This document shows positions 42,478 to 52,737 of a stretch of DNA of 63,321 nt, one piece after another. The translations under genes were made by a program, and so were the position numbers. The stretch comes from Salisapilia sapeloensis (Eukaryota > Oomycota > Peronosporomycetes > Peronosporales > Salisapiliaceae), in contig JAADVB010000092.1 of the NCBI GenBank assembly GCA_023334545.1, positions 1 through 63,321 of the forward strand. The letters are read 5' to 3'. The notes under the pieces are model-generated. The model saw only the letters and a program-made list of their open reading frames with translations. It was not told where the DNA came from and did not search any database. Position 1 is the stretch's first letter. Each line of letters begins with the position of its first letter.

Positions 42478-43562
42478 ATGGTAGACGACGTTTCTCTGGT
42501 TGTGGAGCTTTATGGCGCAGCGGACGACGTCGTCTTCCAGCGTCATGTCTTATTGCTGCGGGAGTTGACTACCCAGCGTCCAAATGTCTTCGTTTCCATG
42601 CAAGGAGATACGGAACTCGAGTACTTGGATCACGTTCGTCGGCATGTGAAGCTCATGCCCAAAGAAGATCAAGATCAATATCTTTATGTCAAGACCGAGC
42701 CGTTCGTGATTGTGAATGGCTCTGAGTACTTGCACGGAGAAGCATCGTTGCTGGAGTTTATGATGAAGCATACTGACAAGGCTCGATATGAGCTAGTGGC
42801 AGCAGCAGCTTTTGAAGGCAAGTATGAAGTGAGTGAAGAGGAAGATACCGAAGTGGTGGAAAAAGCGTTGCAGACAAGAGCAGAGGATCTTGCTGCATCT
42901 GCTAGTCAAATGAAGCTGAGACCAGGAAGAGATTACGTCTTCATGAACATTAGTTTGGATGGGAAAGAGTTACCACGACTCGAGATTGAACTCATGACGG
43001 ATCTATGTCCACGGACTTGTAACAACTTTAAAGCGTTCTGCCAAGGTGTTGTCACTACTGCGTCCGGAGATTCTGTCGGATACAAAGACAACATTTTCCA
43101 TCGAGTCGTACGTGATGGATGGCTACAAGCCGGAGATGTACTTGGCCAAGGAAGAGGAGATGGACCTTGTATATCTCTGTACGGAGAAGCTTTCGAAGAC
43201 GAGAACTACGCGATGAAGCATGAACGAATCGGTATCGTGGTACGTTCTTACTAGACTATACCTGCCATCAGTCGTCATGACTCTTGGAGCATTCCATAGG
43301 GAATGGCGAGTACTGGACCAAACTCGAACGGTTCTCAGTTCTACATCACGCTGGCACCCTTGTCGTGGCTTGACAAGAAGAATGGTAAGACGTACTCAAC
43401 GTTTGGTACAGAGAAACCATCATAAGAAGAATATGCATCATAGTGGCGTTTGGACAAATCATACGAGGTTACCGGACCTTAGAAGCTCTCAAGAACGTCG
43501 AAACGCGGTACGAACGACCCGTCGTGCCTTGTACAATCAGTGACTGCGGTAGTTTGGGGTAA
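42478..43562 (+). CDS. PPIL6: PPIL6-type cyclophilin with thioredoxin-like N-terminus
   Basis: Exons 42478-43239, 43300-43384 and 43444-43562 (introns 60 and 59 nt) encode 321 aa. Residues 1-100 form a thioredoxin/glutaredoxin-like region (VVELYG, FVIVNGSEYLHGEASLLEFM) without a CxxC pair. Residues ~145-320 are a cyclophilin domain (TCNNFKAFCQG, FHRVVRDGWLQAGD, GMASTGPNSNGSQFYITL, VAFGQIIRGY). The two-part layout and the GW in place of the usual GF match animal PPIL6, which is reported in ciliated cells. The usual catalytic Arg region is present (FHRVV), but the active-site Trp/Phe set is divergent, so isomerase activity is uncertain. Confidence 0.9.
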
Positions 43563-43614
43563 CAAGTAGTATAAATACGTTCAATTCTTCTTATCTACGG
43601 ACCAAAGGTTCATC

Positions 43615-44820
43615 TCAGGACGCTTCTACTTTCATGTCTACTTTCTCATCGAGTCCCATCCGAAAACGCAGTTCTTTCAGATCGTCCAGTCCTCTCACAC
43701 TGTAGAACTTCATACCCAAAGCTTGACTCACTTGCTCTTCTTCCAACCCATCTCCCACGGCGATATACTCTGCATCTCCGAATCTCGCCATAATGTCCTC
43801 AAAGCACTGTTTCTTACGTCGTTTCGCAGAGCTATAGACGGCGTCGATGGGGAAATACGAGTCAAGACCGTAGATCATGCACTTGCACAGGGCTGGTGCC
43901 AACTGGGAATTGGTCACGAGGACATTTCTCCAGCCATTTCGCTCGGATGTCAGTTGTAGCACTTCCGACACTTCTCTTCCCCATCCTTTCGAAAACGCAT
44001 TGATGGCATTGATAAGTGCCTCTTTCACGACAAACCATTGACTATTCGGGTCTGTCATAAAATCGACACTTGCTCTTCGCTCGTAGATAGCTCTAATACG
44101 AGCGTACTGTTCACTCCATGCACATTCACGCTTTCGTGTGCAGGAGATGTGATCAATGTCACTCGTGTGCAGCTCGTTGAAAAAGAAATGCTTTTCTAAT
44201 ATAGCCACGAGGAAATGCATCATGTGCTCACCCAGTTGGATGCCTATTTCCGTCCGGCGACCGTGCTGAGCGGCAAACGCACCAGTGTAGAGAGACGCAA
44301 AGAGTACGAGTGTCTCGTCCAGGTCCCAGATGCACACTTTGGGCCGAAGTACTGGAGATCGTAGGCGCTTGAGGCTATCTGGAGACGCCAACAACGCTGC
44401 TTTAATACTATGACGGGCATCGTTGACTGCCCACAGTGAGATCTGAGCACTATCCTGATGCTCTCCTGTTTTCTGTCGCTTTAGAGGTCGAATATGGAGC
44501 TCCGCAAGCACTGTTCGGTCCTCTTCGAACGTTTCCACCTCGCTCTCTTCCTTGGTAGAGTACAAGGACGATCGGTACGAACAGCGAGAGGAAAAGGACC
44601 ATGGTAGACTGTGACGACGGCGCCGAATGTCGGAGCTGGCGTCGGGAGGTAGCATCGGAGTCTCTCCGACAGCGTACAACCACGTATACGCGGCGTGGCC
44701 TCGACGTTGGAGTGTTTCAACGCACTCCAGACCGATGCCGACAGTCATGAAGCCACATAGACTCACACAAACGACAGGCAAGACTACGATCTGGGAGATG
44801 GCATCACGCAGCCAGGACAT
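43615..44820 (-). CDS. EYA: EYA-type HAD phosphatase with N-terminal membrane anchor
   Basis: This single exon encodes 401 aa. The C-terminal ~240 residues are an Eyes-absent domain: WDLDET (165-170, nucleophile Asp and general acid Asp), SLYTGAFAAQHG, NVLVTNSQLAPALCKCMIYGL, and AVGDGLEEEQVSQALGMKFYSV. EYA enzymes are tyrosine phosphatases of the HAD superfamily. The first ~31 residues contain one strong hydrophobic segment (9-31), and the linker is Ser/Arg-rich. Known plant and animal EYA proteins are cytosolic or nuclear, so the anchor is unusual. It converges on PPIL6 with 52 bp between stop codons. Confidence 0.92.
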   Translation of the reverse strand: MSWLRDAISQIVVLPVVCVSLCGFMTVGIGLECVETLQRRGHAAYTWLYAVGETPMLPPDASSDIRRRRHSLPWSFSSRCSYRSSLYSTKEESEVETFEEDRTVLAELHIRPLKRQKTGEHQDSAQISLWAVNDARHSIKAALLASPDSLKRLRSPVLRPKVCIWDLDETLVLFASLYTGAFAAQHGRRTEIGIQLGEHMMHFLVAILEKHFFFNELHTSDIDHISCTRKRECAWSEQYARIRAIYERRASVDFMTDPNSQWFVVKEALINAINAFSKGWGREVSEVLQLTSERNGWRNVLVTNSQLAPALCKCMIYGLDSYFPIDAVYSSAKRRKKQCFEDIMARFGDAEYIAVGDGLEEEQVSQALGMKFYSVRGLDDLKELRFRMGLDEKVDMKVEAS

Positions 44821-45171
44821 TTTTTCTTATCTGACGTATCTCGTCGAAATGGATGTTCCTGGATGAATCTTGGAAGGATTCTCTTCGGATATGCCGATGC
44901 GTTCAACTATGAAGTGAGCGAGGGTAGTGGACAAAAACGTCAGTACGTGCAAAGCGTACGCATCGAGTACGAGACAAAAAGTGACTGTGACTTGTCATCA
45001 ATGGCCTTTCGCCTGTCTACGTTCTTTGGGCAGTGCAAAAGAGGAAGTATACTGAGCTGAAGCTTATTCTACGGCTACACTTGAAGCTAGTGGGGGAATG
45101 GAAGGGCAAGTTCAGCACTTGGCGAAAGGATAATGTGTTGATATTTTACTCGAGGAGCTACGACATAAAAG
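44821..45171. other. 350-bp spacer, EYA promoter
   Basis: This holds the promoter of the EYA gene and the 3' UTR of RNASEH2C. A 65-codon plus-strand frame with an ATG at 44863 (ending 45060) starts 42 bp from the EYA ATG. Its composition is protein-like but no domain is recognisable, so I do not call it as a gene. Confidence 0.4.
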
Positions 45172-45739
45172 TTAGTTACACGAGGTAGAAAGCATGCGAA
45201 AGAAAGGTACAGCTTGGGACACGTCGAGCCACTGGGGCAAGGCAGTCGGAAGCGCATGGGTGCTCGTAGCAGAGGACGGATCAGCGGGAACGTGCCTAGA
45301 AAATGGTGTTAAAAGCATATTTGGATAGATTTTTAGTAGGCTTGTACCATGATAGGAATTGGTCAAAATGCTCCTCGATTTCCCACATGCGACCGCCTTC
45401 ATCGATGCTGCCAGCGTCCTCAACAACGAGTCCTATAGCATAGGGATGATAAATACCAAGTCATATAGAGTAGGTGCGTATGCTTTGGAGATCGCAACTA
45501 GCGTATGTACCTGTCATGCCGAGAGAGGACAGGGACATGGATGTACCACGCAGTTCCACGCCACGGAATTGAGCTCGATACGTATTGCTCTCGCTGTCAT
45601 GCTGTACATGAAAGTAGCTCTTCACTGGAGCATTGCCGTCAAAGTCGATGCGACATGGCATAGCGTGCACATTGCCATCTTGTGGCATCGGAAGCGGACA
45701 TCTCGTCGCACAAATGCGTGCTGCAGATTTATCCGTCAT
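45172..45739 (-). CDS. RNASEH2C: Ribonuclease H2 subunit C
   Basis: Exons 45739-45511, 45432-45348 and 45295-45172 encode 145 aa. Subunit C is a non-catalytic scaffold that, with subunit B, holds RNase H2A to remove ribonucleotides from DNA. The alignment with the human protein (from memory) is clear: MPCRIDFDGNAPVKSYF, FRGVELRGTSMSLSSLGMTG, then an acidic linker, EEHFDQFLSW and a C-terminal WLDVSQAVP. Introns of 78 and 52 nt are forced by frame. A perfect E2F-like palindrome lies 26 bp upstream of the ATG, fitting S-phase expression. Confidence 0.88.
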
Positions 45740-46127
45740 GCCTGCTCCTATCGGTCAAAATGTCTTTCGCGCCAAAATTCCGTATTTCGGATTGGTGTAA
45801 AATATGGAAATATGCAGCTCTATTGGACAAAAATGCTTTGGACATCAAAATAGCATTTTGATCCACTTCAAGTAGAAATCGTCTACTTTCAGACATAAGA
45901 CGATGGATTTATTTGAGCGTAATGGGCATGACTGCTTTTATCACCATCCCACTGATATTTGGTAACTATATTAACTTGAATAACTGCTAAACGCTCATCC
46001 AAGCTTCCACGTAGTAAATACTGACTGGGAGCCACACCATTCATAAATGCAATTGTACCAAGAGGTATAAGTTGCGCATGTAAGAAACGAGGTTGACAAG
46101 AAGAAATGATTGAACATTTTTAACCGT
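45740..46127. other. 388-bp spacer with E2F-like site and CDPK 3' end
   Basis: This contains the RNASEH2C promoter, including the E2F-like element annotated separately, and the 3' UTR of the CDPK gene. Both flanking genes are on the minus strand. It is otherwise AT-rich, with no open frame of interest. Confidence 0.5.
45765..45777. promoter_or_regulatory. E2F-like site TTTCGCGCCAAAA
   Basis: The site fits the E2F/DP consensus TTTSSCGC on both strands: TTTCGCGC one way, and TTTGGCGC within TTTTGGCGCGAAA the other. It lies 26 bp upstream of the RNASEH2C ATG, a gene expected to be cell-cycle regulated. The position and dual-strand match make chance less likely, but no binding data exist here. 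Confidence 0.6.
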
Positions 46128-48400
46128 TCATGCTTTCCCGTTCGAATTATCCAGCAGAGCCACACGACCTTGACGCATGAGGAAGCGAAACTCGTTATAG
46201 TCGATCTTGCCGTCGCCATCACAATCAGCACTCTTCATCATTTGCAGCACTTCTTCCTTCCTTACAGCCTGTTGCCCCAGCAAATGAAGTGTATGCTCCA
46301 GCTCTTGAGTCGTGATAAACCCATCATGGTTGACATCAAACAGCTATTTGCAAACATAAATACCCGAGCGTCATCGCAATACCCATCAAACATACATGAA
46401 ACGCCGACTGCACATCATCTTCCGTCAACTCCCCACGCTGGAACAAGCGCTGGTTCATGAGCGTCACAAACTCATCAAACGTAATCTTCCCGTTCCCATC
46501 CGCATCTCCCTCTCTCATAATGGCATCCAGTTGATCACTACTATGTCATTAATACCACCATCTACACTTCTCATCAACATTATTCACCTCGTCAGGTGTT
46601 GCCCCAAAGCTTTCATCACTCCATCCAGCTCATTTCGATCAATCCCTCCAGACCCGTCGCGATCAAAGAGTCCAAACGCTTGGCGGAACATGTACATATT
46701 CACTTTCGAGGCCGTTTCGGTATCTGGCGCTACCTCTGTGTCTTGTTTGTTGGAAGTAAGTTTCCGACCAAGCTTCAAGTGCTGGACGCCCATGACCACA
46801 GCCAAGACGTTGGCTCTCAGCTGCTGAAGACGTTTATAGGCTTGAATACGCTGCGGGAGACCACTCGGCAGTGGAAGTGTTGATGGCGTCTGTCCTTTGA
46901 GCCACGGATGCTGCAACGCTTGCTTCGCTGTCAACCGAGTGTTGGTGTCTCGGTCCAGGAGATGCGACAGGAAGCGTTTAGCATCACTGGAAAGCTCCTT
47001 GTACCAATCGTTCTCCTCTACAACGACTCAGTATCCACTGGTACATCAATAGGGATGCTAAATACCGTCGTAGGTTCCCTCTGCAATGTACTTGATGATC
47101 TCTGCATCCGATCGATCTCCATTCGGATCAAACGGATGGACACCGGTCAATGCAATGTAAGACTAGGATGCTACAAGTGAGTGTGTAGAAGGTATGCTTG
47201 TCATGAAGAGTGCATACCAAGACACCAAAAGCCCACATGTCGACACCAAAATCCTGTGGCTCCCGTTTGATGATCTCAGGTGCCCAGTACGCTCTAGTTG
47301 CAACATCACTACCTATTAAAGAGACAATCTGGACTATTATCTTACGTCGTGCCCATCGGATGCTCTTCTATATGACTTTCGCCCTGTTGATGACGGCGAC
47401 TGAGGCCAAAGTCCTAATTCGAAGGCGTAAGGAAGGAAAGGAGTCGAGAGCATGGATAAAGTGTACAGCAATCTTGATCATGGCATCCGAAGACATCTTG
47501 GACAAGAGCATGTTTTCTGGCTTGATGTCACGATGGCTAAGCATGCCATTGTATTAGCTGGTAGATACTTGTGTATAGACAAGAGAGAGCGCACCAAACT
47601 TCCCGAGAGTGGATGTAGGCGAGACCTGTACAAATGTCACGAAGGAATCTGCTTGCATCCAACTCGGTCATCGATCCCTAAAATTAATTAGACCTAGGTT
47701 GGATGGGTGTCTGGTAGGATATGACGCGTACCATATCGACAATGTAGTCGAAGAGCTCGCCACCTTCCACAAGATCCAGCATCATGATCGTCTCATCCTC
47801 ATCCTCAATCACGTCATGCATGCCAACGATATTCTTGTGCTCTCCCAAGTACTTTAGCATTTCGATCTGATAAAGTGTTAGAAAAGAAGTCATGTAGCTT
47901 GTCAAAAGCACTTGTACCTCATCTTGGATGGATTCAGCAGTACATAGCTTTGGGTTGAATATTTTGGCTGCTAGAAGCTATACTCCATATACGTACGGTC
48001 AATTGACGTAGGAGAAACAATGAGTGGTAACCTACTTGATCTGTATCGGTGTCCAATGCCAGTCGCACCGTAGCAAATCCTAAGGGTATCCAATGACTTG
48101 ATGTTCGACCACTATCTATACGAGCGACTTACCTCCTTTTCCTAATTCCTTAAGCAGTATATACTTCCCCCTCCGTTCCGACGCAGTCTTATTCTCCAAT
48201 TCCGTACGCTCACTGCCGATTGCGAGGAAGCAGCCTGCCAGTAGGACAGTAGACCAAACTTCCATCTCCGTCTGCTTCCCACTGCCATTTTTGACTCCTA
48301 TCGACAAGTACGACCCCCTCCATTGACCACCATAATATCGGCACCTCGACAATGCATTTCTATGCTTGACCCTCGTCAGAGCGTACCTCGCTGCCTTCAT
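46128..48400 (-). CDS. CDPK: Calcium-dependent protein kinase (CDPK), 12 exons
   Basis: Exons (minus): 48400-48133, 48079-48036, 47977-47918, 47866-47732, 47677-47595, 47536-47467, 47413-47346, 47308-47218, 47162-47066, 47017-46588, 46537-46396, 46343-46128; 567 aa. The kinase domain has KELGKGGFATVRLA, AAKIF, CHRDIKPENM, ADFGLSRR, ATRAYWAPE and VDMWAFGVL. A junction helix follows, then four EF-hands with canonical loops (DRDGSGGIDRNE, DADGNGKITFDE, DVNHDGFITTQE, DCDGDGKIDYNE). This is the plant/alveolate CDPK layout, a kinase released by calcium. All joins restore the kinase frame. The start is uncertain: the first exon contains a hydrophobic VWSTVLLAGCFLAIG that may partly be a 48-nt intron, and no Met-Gly myristoylation start is visible. 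It shares a 127-bp divergent promoter with SBDS. Confidence 0.88.
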
Positions 48401-48527
48401 CCTCGCGTTCTCGCGTGTTCCGTGATGTTGAAGTTCATGTCATAGATGTGCCATATTTGTACCAATACATATCACCTGCGTTTCGCATAGCAAAAGAAGG
48501 AAGTGGACAAAGTAGTTCGAGGACAGG
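48401..48527. promoter_or_regulatory. 127-bp divergent promoter, CDPK / SBDS
   Basis: Only 127 bp separate the two ATGs, so both promoters and both 5' UTRs must fit here. TCGCGTTCTCGCG near 48402-48414 is a short imperfect repeat. No TATA box is seen. Confidence 0.45.
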
Positions 48528-49734
48528 ATGAGTATCAACCGGAATATCGGTCAGCCTATGGGCAAAATCGTCATGACGAACATTGCTGTCGTCCGTATGC
48601 GCAAGGCTGGTAAGCGATTTGAAGTTGCAGCGTACAAGAACAAAGTCTTGAATTGGCGCAATGGCGTCGAGACGGACTTGGATGAAGTTTTACAGATCGC
48701 CAAAGTCTATGAAAATGTTTCCAAGGTATACTCCGTTGCTTATACTTGAACAACTAAATCATCAGGTGTATAACGTGCATCTATGTAGGGTAAATTCGCG
48801 AAAAAGCAGGACTGGTCGAAAGCTTTTGGCATGGATGATGAAGAAGAAGTGTGCAAAGTCATTTTAAATAGTGGCGAGCTCCAAGTGTCGGAAGGGGAGC
48901 GCAAGGCACAAGTCGAAAAGTACCTCTTTCTACGACTTCATACTATTCTTCTACTAACTAGTAAGTAGTACCTATCGAGACATTGCCAGTATAGTAGCAG
49001 ACAAGTGTGTCAACCCAACTTCGAATCGGCCGTACCCAGTACGACATATCTATACACATCCTCACTTCAAGTACTCATATCTCGTCTAGGCAAGTGTCAT
49101 TGAGCGTCTGATGAAAGAGATTCACTTTGGCGTCGTTCCGAATCGTAGTGCCAAGCAGCAAGCGTTGGAAGTCATCAAGCGCCTCGAGTCGCACGTTCCG
49201 ATCGCTCGTGCCAAGATGAAAGTCCAGATCTCGGCTCCGCTGTCCGCCGGAAGTGCAATTAAAGAAGGTTTGCACAAGGAACACGCCGAGGTCGTGGAGG
49301 AAGACTGGAGCGATCCTCTTCGCTTCGTCGTCCTCATCACGCCAGGCACGTACCGCAACGTCGATGCGCTCGTCCAACAGCACGGAGCTGGCAATGGATC
49401 GTTGGAAGTGATCGACTTGAGTGTCCACAAGGAAGGTGAGCACAGTATTGACGCCGAGTTGACGCGAAAAACAGAGCAACTGCAGGTAGAGGACAAGAGT
49501 GAGGTCCAACAGACGCCAGTTGCGCCTGAGGCAAAGCAAAAGAGCGACAAGAAGAAGTGTAGCACGTGTGGAGGCGCGTTTGACGACGTCCAGGCATATC
49601 GGGAACACTTCCGATCGCAATGGCATCGATACAATTTGAAACTAAAGTCTAGTGGTCAGACGCCTGTGAACGAAGAGACCTTCAACGCTTTGTCCAAGGA
49701 AGAGATGGAGCAAGTGTTCAAGCAAATGAGTTAG
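48528..49734 (+). CDS. SBDS: SBDS ribosome maturation factor with C-terminal zinc finger
   Basis: Exons 48528-48725, 48789-48919, 48969-49038 and 49090-49734 encode 347 aa. SBDS removes eIF6 from the 60S subunit together with the GTPase EFL1. The three SBDS domains are visible: [35 protein letters not shown], and [16 protein letters not shown]...[12 protein letters not shown] and [10 protein letters not shown]. After a Lys/Gln linker the protein ends in a C2H2-like finger ([23 protein letters not shown], Cys290/293 and two His), absent from human and yeast SBDS but known in plant and trypanosome forms. The third exon could start four bases earlier or later; 48969 keeps the family spacing best. 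Confidence 0.94.
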
Positions 49735-49749
49735 TCCATCTTCGCTCTC

Positions 49750-50877
49750 TTACGCTGCTGCACCCGCTCGGTTCTGTGTGAGAGGCACGAACACCTTTGG
49801 ACGTTCAAAAACACGTAGAGCACTTTCAATCTCTCGCAATTTTGTCTCCAACGCCTCTTTCTTCTTTTCCGTACGCACAGATCGAGCACTGATCGGCATG
49901 TGGTTCAATCGATCTCGCGTCTCGTTTAACGACGTATGCAAGACCGAGACTGTTCGCTGCCTTTCGTCTTCTTCCAGTCGCTTCATACCCTTTGGACACT
50001 CTGGGTCCGGGAGATTCTGCTGTCGCTCTTCCTCTTCTTTCGCCCATGCTTCCTTCCGTTTGATCAAGTACTCTGGTACACGCCCAAAGTTCGAATGGTA
50101 ACTCGATGTAGAGGATATGTCGGACTTTGGAGGAGAGTGACGGATGACGTCCCATGCGTTAACACTTATGTAGTCCTTCTTCTCCTTCAGATGCTTCATA
50201 TCGATTGTTGTTAGTCCTGTATTTCGATCGGATGTACGCTAGGGACGTACCATGCTTTCCAGGCGTTTGCGGTTGCGTTCCGAGAGTTCATCGACGGATG
50301 GAACGCGGGCTTTTGTATGCGGCTTGTGGACAGGAGGAGGGTATGGTGGCATACGAGGCTTTGTAGTACGCGCAGTAGGTGGAGGATCTGAAACGAGTTC
50401 ACTCCGTTTCAAAAACGATTTCTTTTCATCAGGAGACCATCCGTCCTACGTTACTCCTTAGTCGAGAGGCTACATGTATACGATGAAAAACTTATCGTAC
50501 ATCACTTTGAAGCTTTGGCTGGACACGTTTGAATCGAGTGAGCTTGAAACTCTCCGGTAGTGGCGCTTCCTAGCACATCTTTTTATAATGACATGTACCT
50601 GGCGTGAGTATTATACGACGTACATCCAATTGCCGCTGCTCTCGATTCTTCGCTTGTAGTTTCTTCACGTACATCTTGTTCAGCTTTTCAAAATCCTTCA
50701 CAGGCACTCCTTTGCGTCGCTGGCGTTGTCTAATGATACATAGTTCATCAATATGATTGATAAAGATACTCCATATAGCAGTACACTCTACCTATTATTC
50801 TCCTGTGGACGTAATAGAGCTGCGACTGCATCGGAAGCATTCGGATCGCGTCGACGATACCCTTGACGAGCGCTCAT
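49750..50877 (-). CDS. ENKUR: Enkurin (axonemal protein)
   Basis: Exons 50877-50792, 50729-50624, 50569-50501, 50445-50251 and 50193-49750 encode 299 aa. Enkurin is a microtubule inner protein of motile cilia. The C-terminal enkurin domain is recognisable: VPEYLIKRKEAW, then CPKGMKRLEEDERQ, a helical region with LNHMPISARSVRTEKKKEALETKLREIESAL. Upstream are PESFKLTRFKRVQPKL and a Pro-rich SH3-ligand-like stretch (PPYPPPVHKP). All four introns (62, 54, 55, 57 nt) keep frame; the last uses an acceptor 18 nt after a ctaac branch-point match. It is divergent from the cysteine-rich membrane protein (108 bp between ATGs) and converges on SBDS with 15 bp between stops. Confidence 0.93.
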
Positions 50878-50985
50878 ACCCGATAATGGCACCCTCCTTA
50901 GCCCGCACCTCGAAACGACCGCCCAAAATGCCCACTACTGACATTCAGCATACAAATGCCAAGTCATTTCAACGTCATTTGTAAT

Positions 50986-52009
50986 ATGGCTGTCTCCTGC
51001 CAGCTTAAGTACTTGCTCCTGACCTTCTTCCTACTCTGCATCACCATCACGCGTGTGGTTAGCATGCCCAGTTCCAATGCTTGCAGTGCCTGCCGCTATA
51101 AAGCCCATAATTGCTCGAATAATGCCACTGAAGCAAGCATTCACGTGTGTGATGACCAAGGACATATCCAGATCGACGATGTCTTTTGTGACGGCAGCTC
51201 ATGCAAATGCACTGGAGACAAATTGTGTGCTAGTCTTATAGTTGGCTGCCAGGATTCTTTCCAGGCACGCAGTCGACGTCGCTGCCTTAGCACGTCGACT
51301 CTCCACTCTCGATTCCAGAGCTGCGCCTCGGCTTTCACAAGTACGTTCCTTGCTTGTAATCCGTCTAAACGATATCGTCACGTGTACTCCTATAGGCCTC
51401 ACAGACTCGAATCTACAGGATGACTGGGTCCACTTTAAAGAAAACGACAAGTGTGTTTCAGACGACTGCCAAGCCGTCCAACAGTTCGACCGGTGCAGTG
51501 TCGTACAATGCGGCACGATCGCCGTTGCTTGGAAAGAGAGCGATGCGTACCATTTCATTGTGCAAGGTACACGACGCAATGATCTGGCGACTGGAACGTT
51601 CCATTACAAGGTCCAGTACGATCCTGCTGGCTACGTCCGATGTGAATCAGCTGATAGTGATAGCATCTCGCCTTGCTTCTCCATGCAAACGCAAAACCAA
51701 AAGGATGGCGTGTGTGATAGTGTCTATTTAGAACTCGATACGACGCTAAAGCTATCAAACAGCAACGACTACAAGCTGTCAAAGCTCAGTTGGCCCGTTT
51801 GGAACTTGGTCGTTGGATGCGCTGGTGTCGCAGCAGTCGTCGTCCTCCTTGTCGCTTTCGTCTACTACAAGCACCGGAAGATTGACCAAGATGAGAGTCA
51901 GGATGCACTTCTAGATGACGACTGTGACAAGCAAAGCAAACAAACGGACGATATGGATAGTCCACAAGTGGCCGCCTACCAGCGTCGAACGCATTCATCC
52001 ACTTCTTAA
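50986..52009 (+). CDS. Secreted-type, cysteine-rich type I membrane protein
   Basis: Exons 50986-51340 and 51396-52009 (intron 55 nt) encode 322 aa. A signal peptide (~1-28, hydrophobic core LLLTFFLLCITI) precedes a ~190-residue ectodomain with about 18 cysteines and two N-glycosylation sequons near residues 42-48. A single transmembrane helix (VVGCAGVAAVVVLLVAFVYY) is followed by a ~50-residue acidic cytosolic tail. An in-frame ATG at 50956 would lengthen the signal region by 10 residues. The family is unknown to me. The layout is that of a cell-surface receptor or adhesin; there is no RXLR or CRN motif, and the anchor argues against a secreted effector. Confidence 0.8.
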
Positions 52010-52051
52010 CTTTTTGCGTTTTCAATCGAGCTTTACACGCTTTTTGCCATT

Positions 52052-52684
52052 CTATTCTGCATTCTTCTCCATAATCTCCAGCATCCCCTACAATAGATGT
52101 GAGTAGACGTAGATGATCGAGTATAAGAGCAAACTACCTGTACGACCGGGTCTTGTAGATCCAATTGACTCATGTGCGCCCGTATACCTTCACAGACCAG
52201 ACGTGTGAGCACCTGGTCTCTTTCAATTATCAGTCGAAATAGTTCCAAGCATCGCATCTCACTTCCACGTGACTCTGGATAATCCTCCTGACCGACATAT
52301 TCCAAAAGCTCTCCTAGTACATTCAATGTCTAGAATGGACATCAGGCTATGTCGTTGCGTCTACGACAAGCAAACGTACCTTGCATCGCTCCAGCATCAC
52401 AGCCTTCTTGTACCGAAGTCTTGCCAACTGCATCTCCTCTTCCGATCGATACAATGGTAATGTAGTGTTATTGGCCATGGCAGTCGTGAGCATAACCTCT
52501 TTCAGCTTCTCTCCTTCTGCCGCTTTCAACGCTATCGCCTAATCAGCTAAGGCACTACTACCAAGTAGACAGATACTCTACCAAGACTCGAGTCCAATTG
52601 GGCATTTGCATTCTTCTGCATTCGCGCAAAGTCTCCTCGCATACGAAAGAAGGAGAGCTTCTTGCTCCGAACGCGTCGTGCCAT
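52052..52684 (-). CDS. Small helical protein, unknown function
   Basis: Exons 52684-52582, 52531-52380, 52329-52139 and 52088-52052 encode 160 aa. The basic start (MARRVRSKKLSFFRMRGDFA) is followed by helices (EEEMQLARLRYKKAVMLERCK) and an armadillo-like stretch (LNVLGELLEYVG...GSEMRCLELFRLIIERDQVL). No domain is recognised. Three short introns (50, 50 and 50 nt) are each required to avoid stop codons. The position next to enkurin raises the possibility of a flagellar role, but nothing in the sequence proves it. The predicted 52-bp gap to the next minus-strand gene suggests they are tightly packed in tandem. Confidence 0.7.
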
Positions 52685-52737
52685 CCTACATGAAAGATTG
52701 TGAACTGCTAATACACATCGACAGCTTACTAGTAACC

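Noticed and set aside
44863..45060. 65-codon plus-strand frame with ATG
   Set aside because: No domain, no splice partner, and it lies in the EYA promoter; length is within chance expectation.
50986..52009. Candidate RXLR or CRN effector
   Set aside because: It has a signal peptide but no RXLR, EER or LFLAK motif, and it carries a transmembrane helix.
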